Shown here: piece after piece, positions 8,555 to 18,507 of the stretch
Numbering within the stretch: position 1 is the first letter of the stretch
How the letters are laid out: each line of letters starts with the position of its first letter
Program-made: the position numbers and the translations under genes
Assembly (NCBI RefSeq): GCF_000981225.1
Contig: NZ_LAJC01000007.1
Location: forward strand, 50,946-114,945
From: Allosalinactinospora lopnorensis
Lineage (GTDB): Bacteria; Actinomycetota; Actinomycetes; Streptosporangiales; Streptosporangiaceae
DNA: 64,000 nt
Reading direction: 5' to 3'
Notes under the pieces: generated by a model
The model's input: only the letters and a program-made list of their open reading frames with translations
Told to the model about the DNA's origin: nothing
The model's database searches: none

Positions 8555-9451
8555 CTACGGTCCGGCGACCGTGGTCTCGGCCAGAACGGAGTCCTCAGCC
8601 GGTCCTGTGCCGGCGCACCGCGGCGAAACGACCACGACGTCGAACTCGTCCTTCGGCTCGGAACCGTAGTACATCACCCAGGCGTCCTCAGCGGCGCCGC
8701 CTCCGCTCGGTTGGAAGGATCCGACGTCGATCAGCGCGGGCTGCTGTCCACCGTTGGTGCTCCCGAGCTTGTGAACGCACGAGGAGACGTCGGACGGGGC
8801 CTCCGAGGGGGTTGGGTGGGACGAACCCTTCCGCTCCTCTGCGTCGCTCTCAGGGGCGCCGGGGAGGGCGTCGGGGAGGGCGACGGGGGAAACGGAACCG
8901 AGAACCTCCGAGGCCTGGGTGTCGAGTTCCTCCTCTGTGTACTCGACGTCGCTGTTCAGCATCACGGGCCGATAGGCGAGGGCGGTATCGGGGTTCTCGT
9001 CCTTCTCCGCTTCCTCATAAGTCGCCCCGACCGGCTCATCCTGGAAGAACATTCCCTGCACGATGGCGCCGGCACCGCCGATCACGAAGATGGCCGCTGC
9101 GGCGGCGACGAGATAGGGCATCCAGTGTTTGGGCCCCTTGGGCCGATGAAGCGGGAGAGGAGCACCTCCTCCGGAGCCGCCGTCCGACCGCGGGGGCTCC
9201 GGGCCCGAAGGCCGCTCATGGCGGTGTTGGACCTCGGCCTGCACGGCATCCTCGATGCGCGCGGCGACATCAGCGGGAAGTGGGGGGGCCGGTACCTCCC
9301 CCAGTGTCCGTGACACAGCGGCCAGGGCGTTGAGCTGTTCACCGCACTCGTCGCATCCGGCCAGGTGCTCCTGGACGGAGCCCTCCTCGTCCGGATCCAG
9401 CAGGCCTTCGGCCGACAAGGCGAGGATCTCCGCGTCCACGTGAGACGTCAC
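8555..9451 (-). CDS. Membrane-anchored zinc-finger anti-sigma factor, partner of SigM
   Basis: A 298-residue protein with an N-terminal anti-sigma zinc-finger domain (HLAGCDECGEQLNAL, about residues 29-43), one membrane segment (YLVAAAAAIFVIGGAGAIVQ) and an acidic outer domain. It should hold the ECF sigma factor encoded just upstream at the inner membrane face and release it on an envelope or redox signal. Its GTG start overlaps the sigM stop region by a few bases, the usual sigma/anti-sigma coupling. The outer domain resembles nothing I recognise, so the signal is unknown. Confidence 0.85.
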   Translation of the reverse strand: MTSHVDAEILALSAEGLLDPDEEGSVQEHLAGCDECGEQLNALAAVSRTLGEVPAPPLPADVAARIEDAVQAEVQHRHERPSGPEPPRSDGGSGGGAPLPLHRPKGPKHWMPYLVAAAAAIFVIGGAGAIVQGMFFQDEPVGATYEEAEKDENPDTALAYRPVMLNSDVEYTEEELDTQASEVLGSVSPVALPDALPGAPESDAEERKGSSHPTPSEAPSDVSSCVHKLGSTNGGQQPALIDVGSFQPSGGGAAEDAWVMYYGSEPKDEFDVVVVSPRCAGTGPAEDSVLAETTVAGP

Positions 9452-10080
9452 GATCTCCGGTCACCTCCTCTCGGGGATGTGACGTCCCGGGAGTCCTCAG
9501 GGTTCCTGAGATGAGCGAGATATGGCAGAAGCCTGGCGCGTCCGCGGGCGCAGCGGCTCTTGACGGTACCTGAGGCGATTTCCAGTATCTCGGCGGCCTC
9601 GTCGACGCGGTATCCCAGCATGTCGACGAGGATAAGAGCGAGACGCTGCTCCGGCGGCAGGTTCTCCAGGGCCGCCTGCACGTCCAGGGAGGAGTCGCTG
9701 CGGCCGGTGGGGTCGGGAGTCGTTCCCTTGGTGCGCTCGTTGGAGAGCACATCGAGGGTGGCGTCGTCGGTGGGAACAGAGGGGCGTACCAGCTTGCGGC
9801 GCATCCGGTCGTGGCAGGCGTTGATGACGATGCGGTGCAGCCAGGTGCTGACCTGCGCGTCCCCGCGGAAGCGGTGCGCTCCGCGGAAAGCCGAGAGGAA
9901 GGCATCCTGGAGAGCGTCGGATGCCTCCTCCGGGTCGCCCAGAACACGGACGGCGACAGCCCACATCCGCTCACGGTGCCGTTTGACCAGCTCGTTGAAG
10001 GCTTGGTCATCACCTTGAGCGTGTCTGGACAACAGCTCCTTGTCGGGGAGCTCCTGAACTGCGTCCATCACCGTGTTCAC
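9448..10080 (-). CDS. sigM: ECF RNA polymerase sigma factor SigM
   Basis: A 210-residue extracytoplasmic-function sigma factor. Region 2 is visible as AFNELVKRHRERMWAVAVRV followed by DPEEASDALQDAFLSAF and FRGDAQVSTWLHRIVINAC. Region 4 contains LPPEQRLALILVDMLGYRVD and EILEIASGTVKSRCARGRAR. The GTG start overlaps the stop of the upstream pseudokinase gene; an ATG twelve bases further in is an alternative. Gene order (murJ, sigM, anti-sigma, trxB, trxA) supports the SigM name by comparison with mycobacteria; function there is oxidative and envelope stress. Confidence 0.9.
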   Translation of the reverse strand: MNTVMDAVQELPDKELLSRHAQGDDQAFNELVKRHRERMWAVAVRVLGDPEEASDALQDAFLSAFRGAHRFRGDAQVSTWLHRIVINACHDRMRRKLVRPSVPTDDATLDVLSNERTKGTTPDPTGRSDSSLDVQAALENLPPEQRLALILVDMLGYRVDEAAEILEIASGTVKSRCARGRARLLPYLAHLRNPEDSRDVTSPRGGDRRS

Positions 10081-11609
10081 ATTTTCCCGCGCAGCTCGAC
10101 CTCATGGATTGTTCCTCGGTGTTCACCTTCGTCGGGCAGTTGAGTGAACCAGATCACCACATACTGTCCTTCGACCGGATCAGCCAGCTTAACGTTAGTT
10201 TCTCCGCTGGCCTGCTCGGCCTCTCCCGAAGTGGCCAGCGCACCCGGCTCGGGTTCGTCTCCGACGAGGATCTCCAGGTTCGCGGGGCCGGCGTTCCCCA
10301 GGTTCAGGTCGACCTCGTGCAGCTCGGCGGGTTCGCCCAGGTCAACGAGGATGCCGACCCCCTCCTTGAGGTTGCCGAACTCGGCGCTGTTGTAGCGCTG
10401 GGTGTTCCAGTGTGTGGAGGCGTCGCCGTCGAAGGCGTTCGGGATCCGGTCGTTGTGTTCCTCGCCACTGCCCCCTGGGTCGAAGCTCTCGGTGTTCTGC
10501 GGTTCGAGCGTGTCCAGGTCCTCGTCCGGTTCGACCGCTGCCTCTTGGTTTCCGGTGCCGTCGGCGCCGGTGCCGTCGGAGTCGCCGCCTCCTCCTCCGA
10601 TGTTGCTGCCGACGACCCAGGCTCCGGCGACCACACCGACGAACAGGACGAGGGCGGCCGCGCCGATCAGGGCCTGGCGGAGGCCCGGGGAACGCGCGGC
10701 GCCTTTCTCGCTCTTCTTCGGAGGGTGGCTTTCCTGTGGGCGAGGGGGGCTCGGAGGGCGCGGGGGCGTGACGATGCCGAACTCACCGCTGCGGCGGGAG
10801 GTGCCGTGTTCCGGCGGAGGGGCGTTCGCCGGGGTCGCCGGAAGTGGCACCATGCGCGGGACGTCGGCCAGGGCTTCGGCGACCTCTCGGGAGCTGGCCA
10901 GCGGTGCCTGGTTCCCGGTGTCGCGGAACACGGCACGGTTAACTATCTCGTCGAGCTTCGGCGGGATCCCGGACCGGACCTGACTGGGCCGACACGGGCG
11001 GCCGGAATCGGTGGGGGCCGCGGGAAGGCCGCTCTGCTCGCTGTCGGGCCAGTGGCCCGTGAGCGCCGCATAGAGAAGCTTGCCGAGGCCTTGGGCGTCA
11101 GCGGCCGCGGGGTCGGGGGCGGAGACACCGCGCAGGGCGGCATCGACTCCGACGCCTGTCACCTTGACCGCACCGCCGACACTCCACATGAGCTTGTTAG
11201 GGGTGAGATAAAGGTGGAAAAGGCCGGTGGCGTTGGCCGCCGAGAGCGCCTCGGCCGCCTCCGCGACAAGCCCGGCCGCGCGCTCGGGTTCGAGCGGCCC
11301 CTTCGCGAGCAGTTCGGCCAGCGACTGGCCGACAACCCATTCCTCCACCACGTAGGGGGTAGGGCCGGAGTCGTCGGCGTCGAAGACCTGCGTGACACGG
11401 GAGTCCGACACACGGCTGGTAGCCCGGGAGGCGTGCACGACCTCGGTCGTACGGGGGAAACCGTCGGCGAATGTCCAGACCGCGACGGGGCGGGCGAGCG
11501 TTTCGTCGGTCGCTTTCCAGAACGTCGCCCCTCCGGTGTCGCTCACCGGTTCTTCCAGCCGGTAGCGACCGGCGAGGCGTGCTCCTGGCTCAATCATGAA
11601 GGTGCTCAT
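10077..11609 (-). CDS. Membrane pseudokinase with outer C-terminal domain (split MviN-like kinase-homology protein)
   Basis: A 510-residue protein with an N-terminal protein-kinase fold (about 1-260), a Pro-rich linker, one membrane helix (ALIGAAALVLFVGVVAGAWV) and an outer domain resembling discoidin-type carbohydrate-binding folds. The catalytic features are lost: the VAIK lysine position reads VAVW, the HRD loop reads FHLYLTPNK, and the DFG region reads VTGVGV. It is therefore a pseudokinase. In M. tuberculosis the MurJ homologue MviN has such a pseudokinase and outer domain fused to it and recruits FhaA; here they form a separate gene downstream of two murJ genes. A role in regulating lipid II flipping is inferred. 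Confidence 0.82.
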   Translation of the reverse strand: MSTFMIEPGARLAGRYRLEEPVSDTGGATFWKATDETLARPVAVWTFADGFPRTTEVVHASRATSRVSDSRVTQVFDADDSGPTPYVVEEWVVGQSLAELLAKGPLEPERAAGLVAEAAEALSAANATGLFHLYLTPNKLMWSVGGAVKVTGVGVDAALRGVSAPDPAAADAQGLGKLLYAALTGHWPDSEQSGLPAAPTDSGRPCRPSQVRSGIPPKLDEIVNRAVFRDTGNQAPLASSREVAEALADVPRMVPLPATPANAPPPEHGTSRRSGEFGIVTPPRPPSPPRPQESHPPKKSEKGAARSPGLRQALIGAAALVLFVGVVAGAWVVGSNIGGGGGDSDGTGADGTGNQEAAVEPDEDLDTLEPQNTESFDPGGSGEEHNDRIPNAFDGDASTHWNTQRYNSAEFGNLKEGVGILVDLGEPAELHEVDLNLGNAGPANLEILVGDEPEPGALATSGEAEQASGETNVKLADPVEGQYVVIWFTQLPDEGEHRGTIHEVELRGKM

Positions 11610-11867
11610 GCCGGGAGTGATGGACGCGACGACCAGCCATCAATGAAACGGGGGCGTTGCGCCCACCCTGAGAGTCACAGATGCATCCGGCCACGTCGCC
11701 TGTCCCTGACCTCCCTTCAGGCAGCTCAGACAAACACGGGTGTTGCGGCAGAGGACTGCTGCTCCATGCTAGGACGCCTGGAAACTGTCTCCGGAGGACA
11801 ATCACACCTGGCTCGGCACACATAGAGGCCCTTTCAGTGGTTACGCGCTGTCATGTCTTGCCGGTGA

Positions 11868-13742
11868 TCAGCGGCGCAGTAAACGGTTCCGAACCATATC
11901 CAAGAAGGTTGTGACTTCAGTCACTCCGGCGCGCCTGGCTACGAGGATGAAGAGCGCGCCGCCGATCAGGCCACCCACGATGATGGCGAGCAGCGGTGGC
12001 AGCACGGTCCCCGGCATCAGCCCGAAAGTAAGGATCATTGCCACGCCGAAAATAGCGCTGGGGATCGCGGCCAGATGCAGTTTGACCAATGTCAGCAGTA
12101 CCCGGCGCCCGTCCAGACCGTTCAGGCGCCGGCTCAGCAGCCGCCAGGCCAGTAGTGAGCCCACCACGTAGTACAAGCCGTAGGCGATGGGGAGCAGGAT
12201 GACGACGAGGCGCGGCGGTACGAGGAACAGCAGGCTCACCGCGAGCACAGCATGGGTGAGTTCAGCGGGGATCGCGATGAGCGAGGGGGTCCGGGTGTCC
12301 CCGAGCGCGTAGAAGACGCGCTGCTGCAACTGGAACAGCGTGAACGGGATCAGCATGATCGAGAAGGCCATCAGGATCATCCCGATGCGCTGCGCGTCCT
12401 CCACCGATGTGCTGCCACGCGCATAGATCAGCACGCAGAACGGGATGCCGAAGACCACCATCGCGATCGAGATCGGCGCGATGAGCACGGACGCCAGCCG
12501 GAACCCGCGGGAGAAGTCCGAACGCACCAGGTCCTTGCGCCCGTCGGTGACATGCTCGCTCATACGGGGTAGCAGAGCGGTGATGACCGAGACCGCGATG
12601 ACCGCGTAGGGAAGCTGGTACAGCATCGAGGCGTACTGGTACGCGGTGATGCCGGTCCCTGCGGCCGACCCTCCCGCTTCGGCGGCGCGCACACCTGCCC
12701 GCGTGGCGACGTTCGTGGTGACCAGGAGCCCGGCCTGCACGATGCCGATGTAGAGCATCATCCAGGAGGCGGTCCGCGCGGCCTCGCCCAGGCCGGAGCC
12801 GCGCAGGTCCAGCCGCGGCCGCCAGTGGAATCCGGCCTTCCACAGCGCCCAGAGCAGCACGGCACACTGCAGGACCTGGCCTGCTGCCGTTCCGGCGCCG
12901 AGGAGGGCCAGGCTGTCCTCGGTGACGCTCTCCGGGGTGCTTCCGGGACCCGCGACCGCAAGGAAGAGTATGCCGACGCCGATGATGATCAGATTGTTCA
13001 GGATCGGCGCCCACATGGGAGCGGCGAAGTGGTTCCGGCTGTTCAGCATGGCGCTGGCGATGCCGCTCGCCCCGACGAAGAAGATCTGGGCGAGCAGGAA
13101 CCGCGCCAGGTACACCGAGGCCTCGTGCTGTGCGGTGGTGAACTCACCGGCGTACAGCCGGATGAGCCACTCCGCGACGAGGATGCCCACTGCGGTGATC
13201 AGGACCAGCACGAGCAGCATGGTGGTGAACAGCCGCTGCTCGGTGGCGACTCCCCCGTCGGCGTCCTGCTTCTTCCGTTTCACCAGGAACGGGACGAAGA
13301 CACTGGCGAGCAGGCCGCCGATGAGCAGGTTGTAGACGGCGTAGGGCACCATGTTCGCCGTCTGGTAGGCGTCGCCGAGGAGGTGCGTGCCCAGCGCGGC
13401 GGCGAGTACGACCGTCCGGAGGAAACCCGTGGCCCGGGAGCACACCGTTCCGAGCGCCATGATCGCGCTGGAACGCATGAGATTCGGCGGAGCCGCGTGG
13501 GCGGCCCCGCCGATCTCGTCGCCTTCCTCGCCTGCGCGGTCGGCCGTACCGAGGTCCCCGAAGTCTTTCGGATCGTGGTCGGTTACCAGACCGGACTCGG
13601 GTTCCGTGGAAGGGTCGGTGCGCTCGACCTCGTCGAGCACCTCCTCGGGCAGGGGGAACCGGCTCTGGGGCCTTTCCTGGCTGTCGGGGTGATCGTTCGG
13701 CACCGTTGGCGGATCTTCCTGTTCAAGGGGCGCCGTGCTCAC
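11868..13742 (-). CDS. murJ: Lipid II flippase MurJ (first of two)
   Basis: A 624-residue MOP-superfamily transporter expected to flip lipid II during peptidoglycan synthesis. After a ~95-residue acidic cytoplasmic N-terminus come about 14 hydrophobic segments, beginning with the conserved SSAIMALGTVCSRATGFLRT region and including AAALGTHLLGDAYQTANMVP. It has no fused kinase domain; the pseudokinase is the next gene. It is 117 bases downstream of a paralogue and the two share the same layout, suggesting duplication. A GTG start is used. Confidence 0.9.
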   Translation of the reverse strand: MSTAPLEQEDPPTVPNDHPDSQERPQSRFPLPEEVLDEVERTDPSTEPESGLVTDHDPKDFGDLGTADRAGEEGDEIGGAAHAAPPNLMRSSAIMALGTVCSRATGFLRTVVLAAALGTHLLGDAYQTANMVPYAVYNLLIGGLLASVFVPFLVKRKKQDADGGVATEQRLFTTMLLVLVLITAVGILVAEWLIRLYAGEFTTAQHEASVYLARFLLAQIFFVGASGIASAMLNSRNHFAAPMWAPILNNLIIIGVGILFLAVAGPGSTPESVTEDSLALLGAGTAAGQVLQCAVLLWALWKAGFHWRPRLDLRGSGLGEAARTASWMMLYIGIVQAGLLVTTNVATRAGVRAAEAGGSAAGTGITAYQYASMLYQLPYAVIAVSVITALLPRMSEHVTDGRKDLVRSDFSRGFRLASVLIAPISIAMVVFGIPFCVLIYARGSTSVEDAQRIGMILMAFSIMLIPFTLFQLQQRVFYALGDTRTPSLIAIPAELTHAVLAVSLLFLVPPRLVVILLPIAYGLYYVVGSLLAWRLLSRRLNGLDGRRVLLTLVKLHLAAIPSAIFGVAMILTFGLMPGTVLPPLLAIIVGGLIGGALFILVARRAGVTEVTTFLDMVRNRLLRR

Positions 13743-13859
13743 GGGGGCAGGGACAAGACGACGGCTACCGGGAGAGGACTGACGGGGGCAGTGCCGCTGA
13801 CACCGGGATCGGTGGAAGAGGTGAGCACGCGGCGGTTGTGCCTCCGATGAGGCAGCGGG

Positions 13860-15596
13860 TCACCGCCTCAGTCGGGAGCGTATGAGACCCAGCGCAGCGT
13901 TGAGCTCCTCAATCCGCAACAGCCGGGCGAAGAGCAGGAACAGCAGCGCGCCGACCACACAGCCGGTGACGGGAGCGCCGATGTTGGTGGCCAACCCCTC
14001 ACCGAACCGCGCCACGAAGAACCAGAGAACGCCGATACCAGCGACGACACTCGGAACCGCGGCCAGGTGCAGCCGCAACAATGTTGCAAGGATGCGGCGT
14101 CCGTCAAGCCCGCCGAGACGGCGGCTGAGGATCACACCCGCGATGGACAGGCCGGAGGCGAACGAAAGCATGAAGCCGGCGGCGACGCCCACGACGACCA
14201 GGTTCGGCGGGAGCACGAAGAAAGCGGTGAAGGCGAGCACCCCGTGCACCGCGACGTTGGCGATGCTGATGAGAGCGGGGGTCCGGGTGTCGCCCATGGC
14301 GAAGAACACCCGCAGCATCAGCTGGAAGACGGTGAACGGCACCAGGCCGAGAGACATCACCGCGAGAACGGTGCCGACGTTCTGCGCGTCGGCGACGGAG
14401 GTACTGCCCCGCGCGAACACCAGAACGGACAACTGGATCGAGTACATGGCCATCGCCAGGGCGACCGGTGCCAGGAGCAGCGCCGAGATGCGCAGGGTAC
14501 TGGAGAATCCGGCGCGCACCTCGTCCCAGCGCTCATCGGCGGCGTGTCCGCTCATCCGCGGCAGCAGAACGGTGATCAGCGAGACCGCGATGATCGCGTA
14601 GGGGAGCTGGAACAGCTGGTAGGCGTAGTTGTAGGCGGTGATGCCCGCGCCGACGTTGTGCCCTTCCTCCAGACTCGCGACGTTCGCGGCGTTGGCGAGG
14701 TTGGTGGTGATGAGCAGGCCCAGCTGGGTCATCAGGGTGTAGAGGAGCATCCACCCGGCGCTGCGCAGCGCTTCACCCAGGCCGGAGCCGCGCAGGTCCA
14801 GCCGGGGCCGCCAGCGGAATCCGGAACGCCACAGCGAGAACACCAGGACAGCGGTCTGCAGCACCATGCCCAGCGTGGTGCCGAGCCCGAGCAGGGTGAG
14901 CTCGCCCTGCGACACGGTCTCGGGGGTGTGGCCGGGGCCGGCCACCCACAGGAACAGCCCGCCCACCGCGATGATCACCAGGTTGTTCAGAACGGGGGCC
15001 CACACCGGGGCACCGAACTTGTCGCGGGTGTTCAGCATCGCGCTGATCAGGCCGCTCAACCCGATGAAGAAGATCTGGGCGAGCAGGAAGCGGGCCAGGT
15101 ACACCGAGACGTCGGACTGGACCGGGGTGAACCTGCTGGCGTAGAGGCTGATCAGCAGCTCGGCGAAGAGGATCGCCGCCAGGGTGATCCCGAGCAGCAG
15201 CACGATCGCGCCCGTGACCAGTCGGTTCTCGGTCTTCACCCCGCCATCGGCGTCGCGCTTGCGGCGCTTGACCAGGAACGGGATGATCACGCTCACCATC
15301 AGGCCGCCGATGAGCAGGTCGTTGATGATGAACGGGATGGTCTGGGCGGTGTTGTAGGCGTCGCCGAGGAGGTGTGTGCCCAGCGCCGCCGCGAGCACGA
15401 CCACCTTGATGAAGCCGGTCACCCGCGACACCATCGTGCCGGCGGCCATGACCATGCTGGAGCGCATCATGCCGTCAGAGGACCCCGATTCACCTCCGGA
15501 ATCCACGGGCTCCTCAGGACCGCCCGGATCACCGGGGCCACCCGTGCGAGTGGAGCTGGGGGTCTCTTCACTGCCGTTCGTGGTCTCGGTCGCCAC
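13860..15596 (-). CDS. Lipid II flippase MurJ paralogue (second of two)
   Basis: A 578-residue MurJ/MviN family protein: short acidic N-terminus, then SSMVMAAGTMVSRVTGFIKV and AAALGTHLLGDAYNTAQTIP, nearly the same as its neighbour. About 14 membrane segments follow. Both copies look intact, so either they share the lipid II flippase role or one has specialised. The gene lies between DUF6049 and the first murJ on the same strand. Which copy is essential cannot be told from sequence. Confidence 0.88.
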   Translation of the reverse strand: MATETTNGSEETPSSTRTGGPGDPGGPEEPVDSGGESGSSDGMMRSSMVMAAGTMVSRVTGFIKVVVLAAALGTHLLGDAYNTAQTIPFIINDLLIGGLMVSVIIPFLVKRRKRDADGGVKTENRLVTGAIVLLLGITLAAILFAELLISLYASRFTPVQSDVSVYLARFLLAQIFFIGLSGLISAMLNTRDKFGAPVWAPVLNNLVIIAVGGLFLWVAGPGHTPETVSQGELTLLGLGTTLGMVLQTAVLVFSLWRSGFRWRPRLDLRGSGLGEALRSAGWMLLYTLMTQLGLLITTNLANAANVASLEEGHNVGAGITAYNYAYQLFQLPYAIIAVSLITVLLPRMSGHAADERWDEVRAGFSSTLRISALLLAPVALAMAMYSIQLSVLVFARGSTSVADAQNVGTVLAVMSLGLVPFTVFQLMLRVFFAMGDTRTPALISIANVAVHGVLAFTAFFVLPPNLVVVGVAAGFMLSFASGLSIAGVILSRRLGGLDGRRILATLLRLHLAAVPSVVAGIGVLWFFVARFGEGLATNIGAPVTGCVVGALLFLLFARLLRIEELNAALGLIRSRLRR

Positions 15597-15637
15597 CGGA
15601 AATCGGCTCCCTCTAGATCGATCAGGTTCGGGGCCCG

Positions 15638-18055
15638 TCAGTGTTCTCGCTCCTGGTTCTCTCCGGCGGCGGGATCCTCGGGCGCGGCGCCGGAGTCGTC
15701 CGGCTGATCGCCGGATGGGCCACTGTCATTGTCCTGCATGGCATCTGGTGTGCTGTCATGTCCGCCCGTGCCGGACGGCGGATCGGCCTCGGACTGCGAA
15801 GCGCCCTCCGCCGACGTGCGCGTGCGGGCCCACCTGCGCAGCGCCCGCGGTGCGAGCACTATGACCAGTACGAGGGCGCCGCTCGCGCTGATGATCAGGG
15901 CTTGGGCGCCCATCCCCGTGGCGTTCACCGGGATCGGCGTCTCCTCGACGGAGACCGGCTCGCCATCGGCGTTGTGGAGGCTCATGTGCAGCACGGTGCG
16001 GCCGTTGACCCGGGCGGTGAGCGGTACGTACACGGTCGTCTTCCCGCCCGGCCCGATCTCCATGGAGTCCTGGTACTCGCCGATACTCAGCCGCTCGGAG
16101 TTGGAGGAGAACATCGACAGGTGGACGGAGACCGGTTCGTCCTCCAGGTCGTTGGCGACCAGGACCCCGATGGTGCCGGTCTTGCTGGCCAGTGTCACCG
16201 GCTCGGATTCGATGATCCGGACCTTGCCCCTGGTGTCGGTGACCGACTGGTCGAGGAGGGACCGGGTCTGGTTGCCCAGCGCCTCCTTGTCGCGCCACGC
16301 AGCGGATTCCAGGCGCAGGATCGCGGGGCGGAACGGGTCGCTGTCCTCGGTCAGGATGCTGTTGAACAGCCGGACCTCGCGTCGGACCTCCTTGACCTGC
16401 TCCAGGTACGGGCTGCTGAGCTCGTCCTCGGCGGCGGCCCCCGTGTAGGTGAGCCCGTGGCGTTCCGGCTCGGCGTCGGAGGCGGCCTCGACGTCCTCGA
16501 AAGCGACCGGTTCCAGCCACGGCAGGTCCTCTGAGGACTGCAGGACGTCCTGAGCCAGCTCAGGGGCGGGATCCCAGCCGGAGGGGGGGGAGGCGACGAT
16601 CGTGCGGTCGGCGCCGGCCTGCTCCGCGGAGATCAGCGCCGTCTCGGCCGCGAACCGCTGCTGGGCGAGTGCGGCGTCGCCCGGCCCGCGGCCGGCCTTG
16701 CCGAGAACGCGGGTCAGTCGGCTGTCGGCCACCAGCGCGGTGGCGGAACCGTCGTCTCCGTTCGGAAGCTCGACCTGAGCGGTCGGGGTGTGGCCGACCC
16801 AGTCCTGGCCGGGCATCGCGGCGTCGCGAAGGAGGAACCGCTCGGCGCCGTGCTCGGTGAAGAAGTCCTGAGTGTCCTCGTTCATGACGCCGTCTGGGGG
16901 CAGAGCGACCTCCGGATCGGCAGGGCGCTCCAGAACACGCTGGACGACCTCGTCCCCGAGGAACATCGCCGCTTCGGCGTCGCTCTCCAGGTCGTTGCGG
17001 AGCAGGGCCGCGATGTCGGGAGAGGCGTAGGGGGTGGAGATGACGGGCTGGTCGCCGATGATCGTCCGCGCCTGCTCCAGCCATGCCGCCGCGTCGGGGT
17101 TGGGTTCGTAGGTTTTGGCGGTCGGCTGCGACTCCGCCGGCACAGCGAGCGGGTCCTCGAGAACGTGGTACGAATCGGTGGTGAGGCGCTCGATGTCGCT
17201 CAGCAACCCGGGGTCCACGGCCCAGGTGAGCGGGACGCGATCACCTGCGTCCGCGTCATCGGCCTGCCGGGCGTCCTCGTCCCCGGTGCCGTTCTGGGGC
17301 GACGAGGGCAGTTCGGGCGGCTCCAGCGCCACTTCGCCGTTCTGGGCCCCCACGGCCAGCAGCCGGTTGAGCCGCCCCTCGGGCCGCAGTTCGTTCGTGA
17401 GGTCCTCTCCGAGGTAGGTGTCGTCGTCAGCGCGCTGGGGATGGTTCATGAGCGGCCAGACCCAGGCGATGTCGACGGGGTCGGAGCCCTTGCCGTCGCC
17501 TTGGTAGGGCAGGAACGTGTACTGGATGCCCAAGCCGTCGCCGGAGCCGTCCACGGCGTCGATGGCCATGGGGTACACGCCGAAGCCGTCGAGGTCGAGA
17601 TCCTCCGCGTCGGCCTCCAGTTCGAACCCGACGGCATCCCCCGGATGCAGCGGATCGTCCAGTCCGACGCTCTGTCCGGTCTTCGGCGGCTGGGCCTCCG
17701 CGCCTTCGGCGTAGCCGTCGAGCTCCGAGCGGTCGCTGACAGCGTAGGGGGAGTAGCGCAACCTCACCGTGACGTCCTCGATTACGTCGTCGGTGGTGTT
17801 CGTGACTCGCCCGGTGACCGTGAGCGTGCTGTCCTCGTCGACCGCGCGCGGCGTGATCTCCTCGACGATCACGGGCTCGTCGTCGGAGGAGGCGTTCGCG
17901 GGTGAGGAGACCCCCGCTGCCTGGACAGGAAGGAACACGGTCAGTGCCGGGGCCAGAAAGACGGCCGTGGTCACGACCGTGGTCAAATGAGCAATTCGAC
18001 GCACGCCAGAAGGTTTTCCGAGTCGAGTTGACGGTGGTCGACGCCAGTACTGCAT
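15638..18055 (-). CDS. DUF6049 family secreted/membrane-anchored protein
   Basis: An 805-residue protein with an N-terminal signal sequence (hydrophobic stretch VVTTAVFLAPALTVFLPVQA), a long outer part with Ig-like beta domains near the start (TVTGRVTNTTDDVIEDVTVR) and end, and a C-terminal membrane helix (ALIISASGALVLVIVLAP) before a charged cytoplasmic tail. This matches DUF6049, found upstream of murJ in most actinobacteria (Rv3909 in M. tuberculosis). Its function is not established; the place next to two murJ genes points to cell-envelope synthesis. Confidence 0.85.
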   Translation of the reverse strand: MQYWRRPPSTRLGKPSGVRRIAHLTTVVTTAVFLAPALTVFLPVQAAGVSSPANASSDDEPVIVEEITPRAVDEDSTLTVTGRVTNTTDDVIEDVTVRLRYSPYAVSDRSELDGYAEGAEAQPPKTGQSVGLDDPLHPGDAVGFELEADAEDLDLDGFGVYPMAIDAVDGSGDGLGIQYTFLPYQGDGKGSDPVDIAWVWPLMNHPQRADDDTYLGEDLTNELRPEGRLNRLLAVGAQNGEVALEPPELPSSPQNGTGDEDARQADDADAGDRVPLTWAVDPGLLSDIERLTTDSYHVLEDPLAVPAESQPTAKTYEPNPDAAAWLEQARTIIGDQPVISTPYASPDIAALLRNDLESDAEAAMFLGDEVVQRVLERPADPEVALPPDGVMNEDTQDFFTEHGAERFLLRDAAMPGQDWVGHTPTAQVELPNGDDGSATALVADSRLTRVLGKAGRGPGDAALAQQRFAAETALISAEQAGADRTIVASPPSGWDPAPELAQDVLQSSEDLPWLEPVAFEDVEAASDAEPERHGLTYTGAAAEDELSSPYLEQVKEVRREVRLFNSILTEDSDPFRPAILRLESAAWRDKEALGNQTRSLLDQSVTDTRGKVRIIESEPVTLASKTGTIGVLVANDLEDEPVSVHLSMFSSNSERLSIGEYQDSMEIGPGGKTTVYVPLTARVNGRTVLHMSLHNADGEPVSVEETPIPVNATGMGAQALIISASGALVLVIVLAPRALRRWARTRTSAEGASQSEADPPSGTGGHDSTPDAMQDNDSGPSGDQPDDSGAAPEDPAAGENQEREH

Positions 18056-18507
18056 AACGAACTACACCGTGCCCTCCGGGCGGACCACCGGGCGTCCGGA
18101 GGTGGCGGCAACACAAGGGAGGCCCAAGGAAACCGCCGTGCACGAGCGCCGAAGCGCGGTACCGGCGCTCTTCAGCCGGACATCTCTGCTGATTGGGCGG
18201 CACAGCGCATGGCGGTCTCGGAGGGGCGGGAGCCGGATGCACTGGCCGGATCCGACGATACCGTCTTGGAGGTCCGCTCCCGAAGCATTCTCCGTCCGGT
18301 TGGGGTGGGAGACCCGGTTTGCGGCCGGGAGCGCGTGTCGCGGCGCGCCGCGGCCCCCGTTGGGGCGGGCAGCGTGGGGAGCGCCGATGGCCTGTCGATC
18401 CGGCGCTTTGCCGACAGGTCCACGAGGCGATCCGCCGCCTCACGCGATGGTTCCGGCGCGGCGCGGTCGATTCGCACCATGTGGGAACGAGACCTACGCT
18501 CTGGGGT
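18056..18507. other. Divergent spacer between DUF6049 and pcnA
   Basis: 452 bases with no gene I can support. In M. tuberculosis a NUDIX gene (mutT4) lies here; no NUDIX box is visible in this window. The region should hold the two divergent promoters. Confidence 0.5.
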
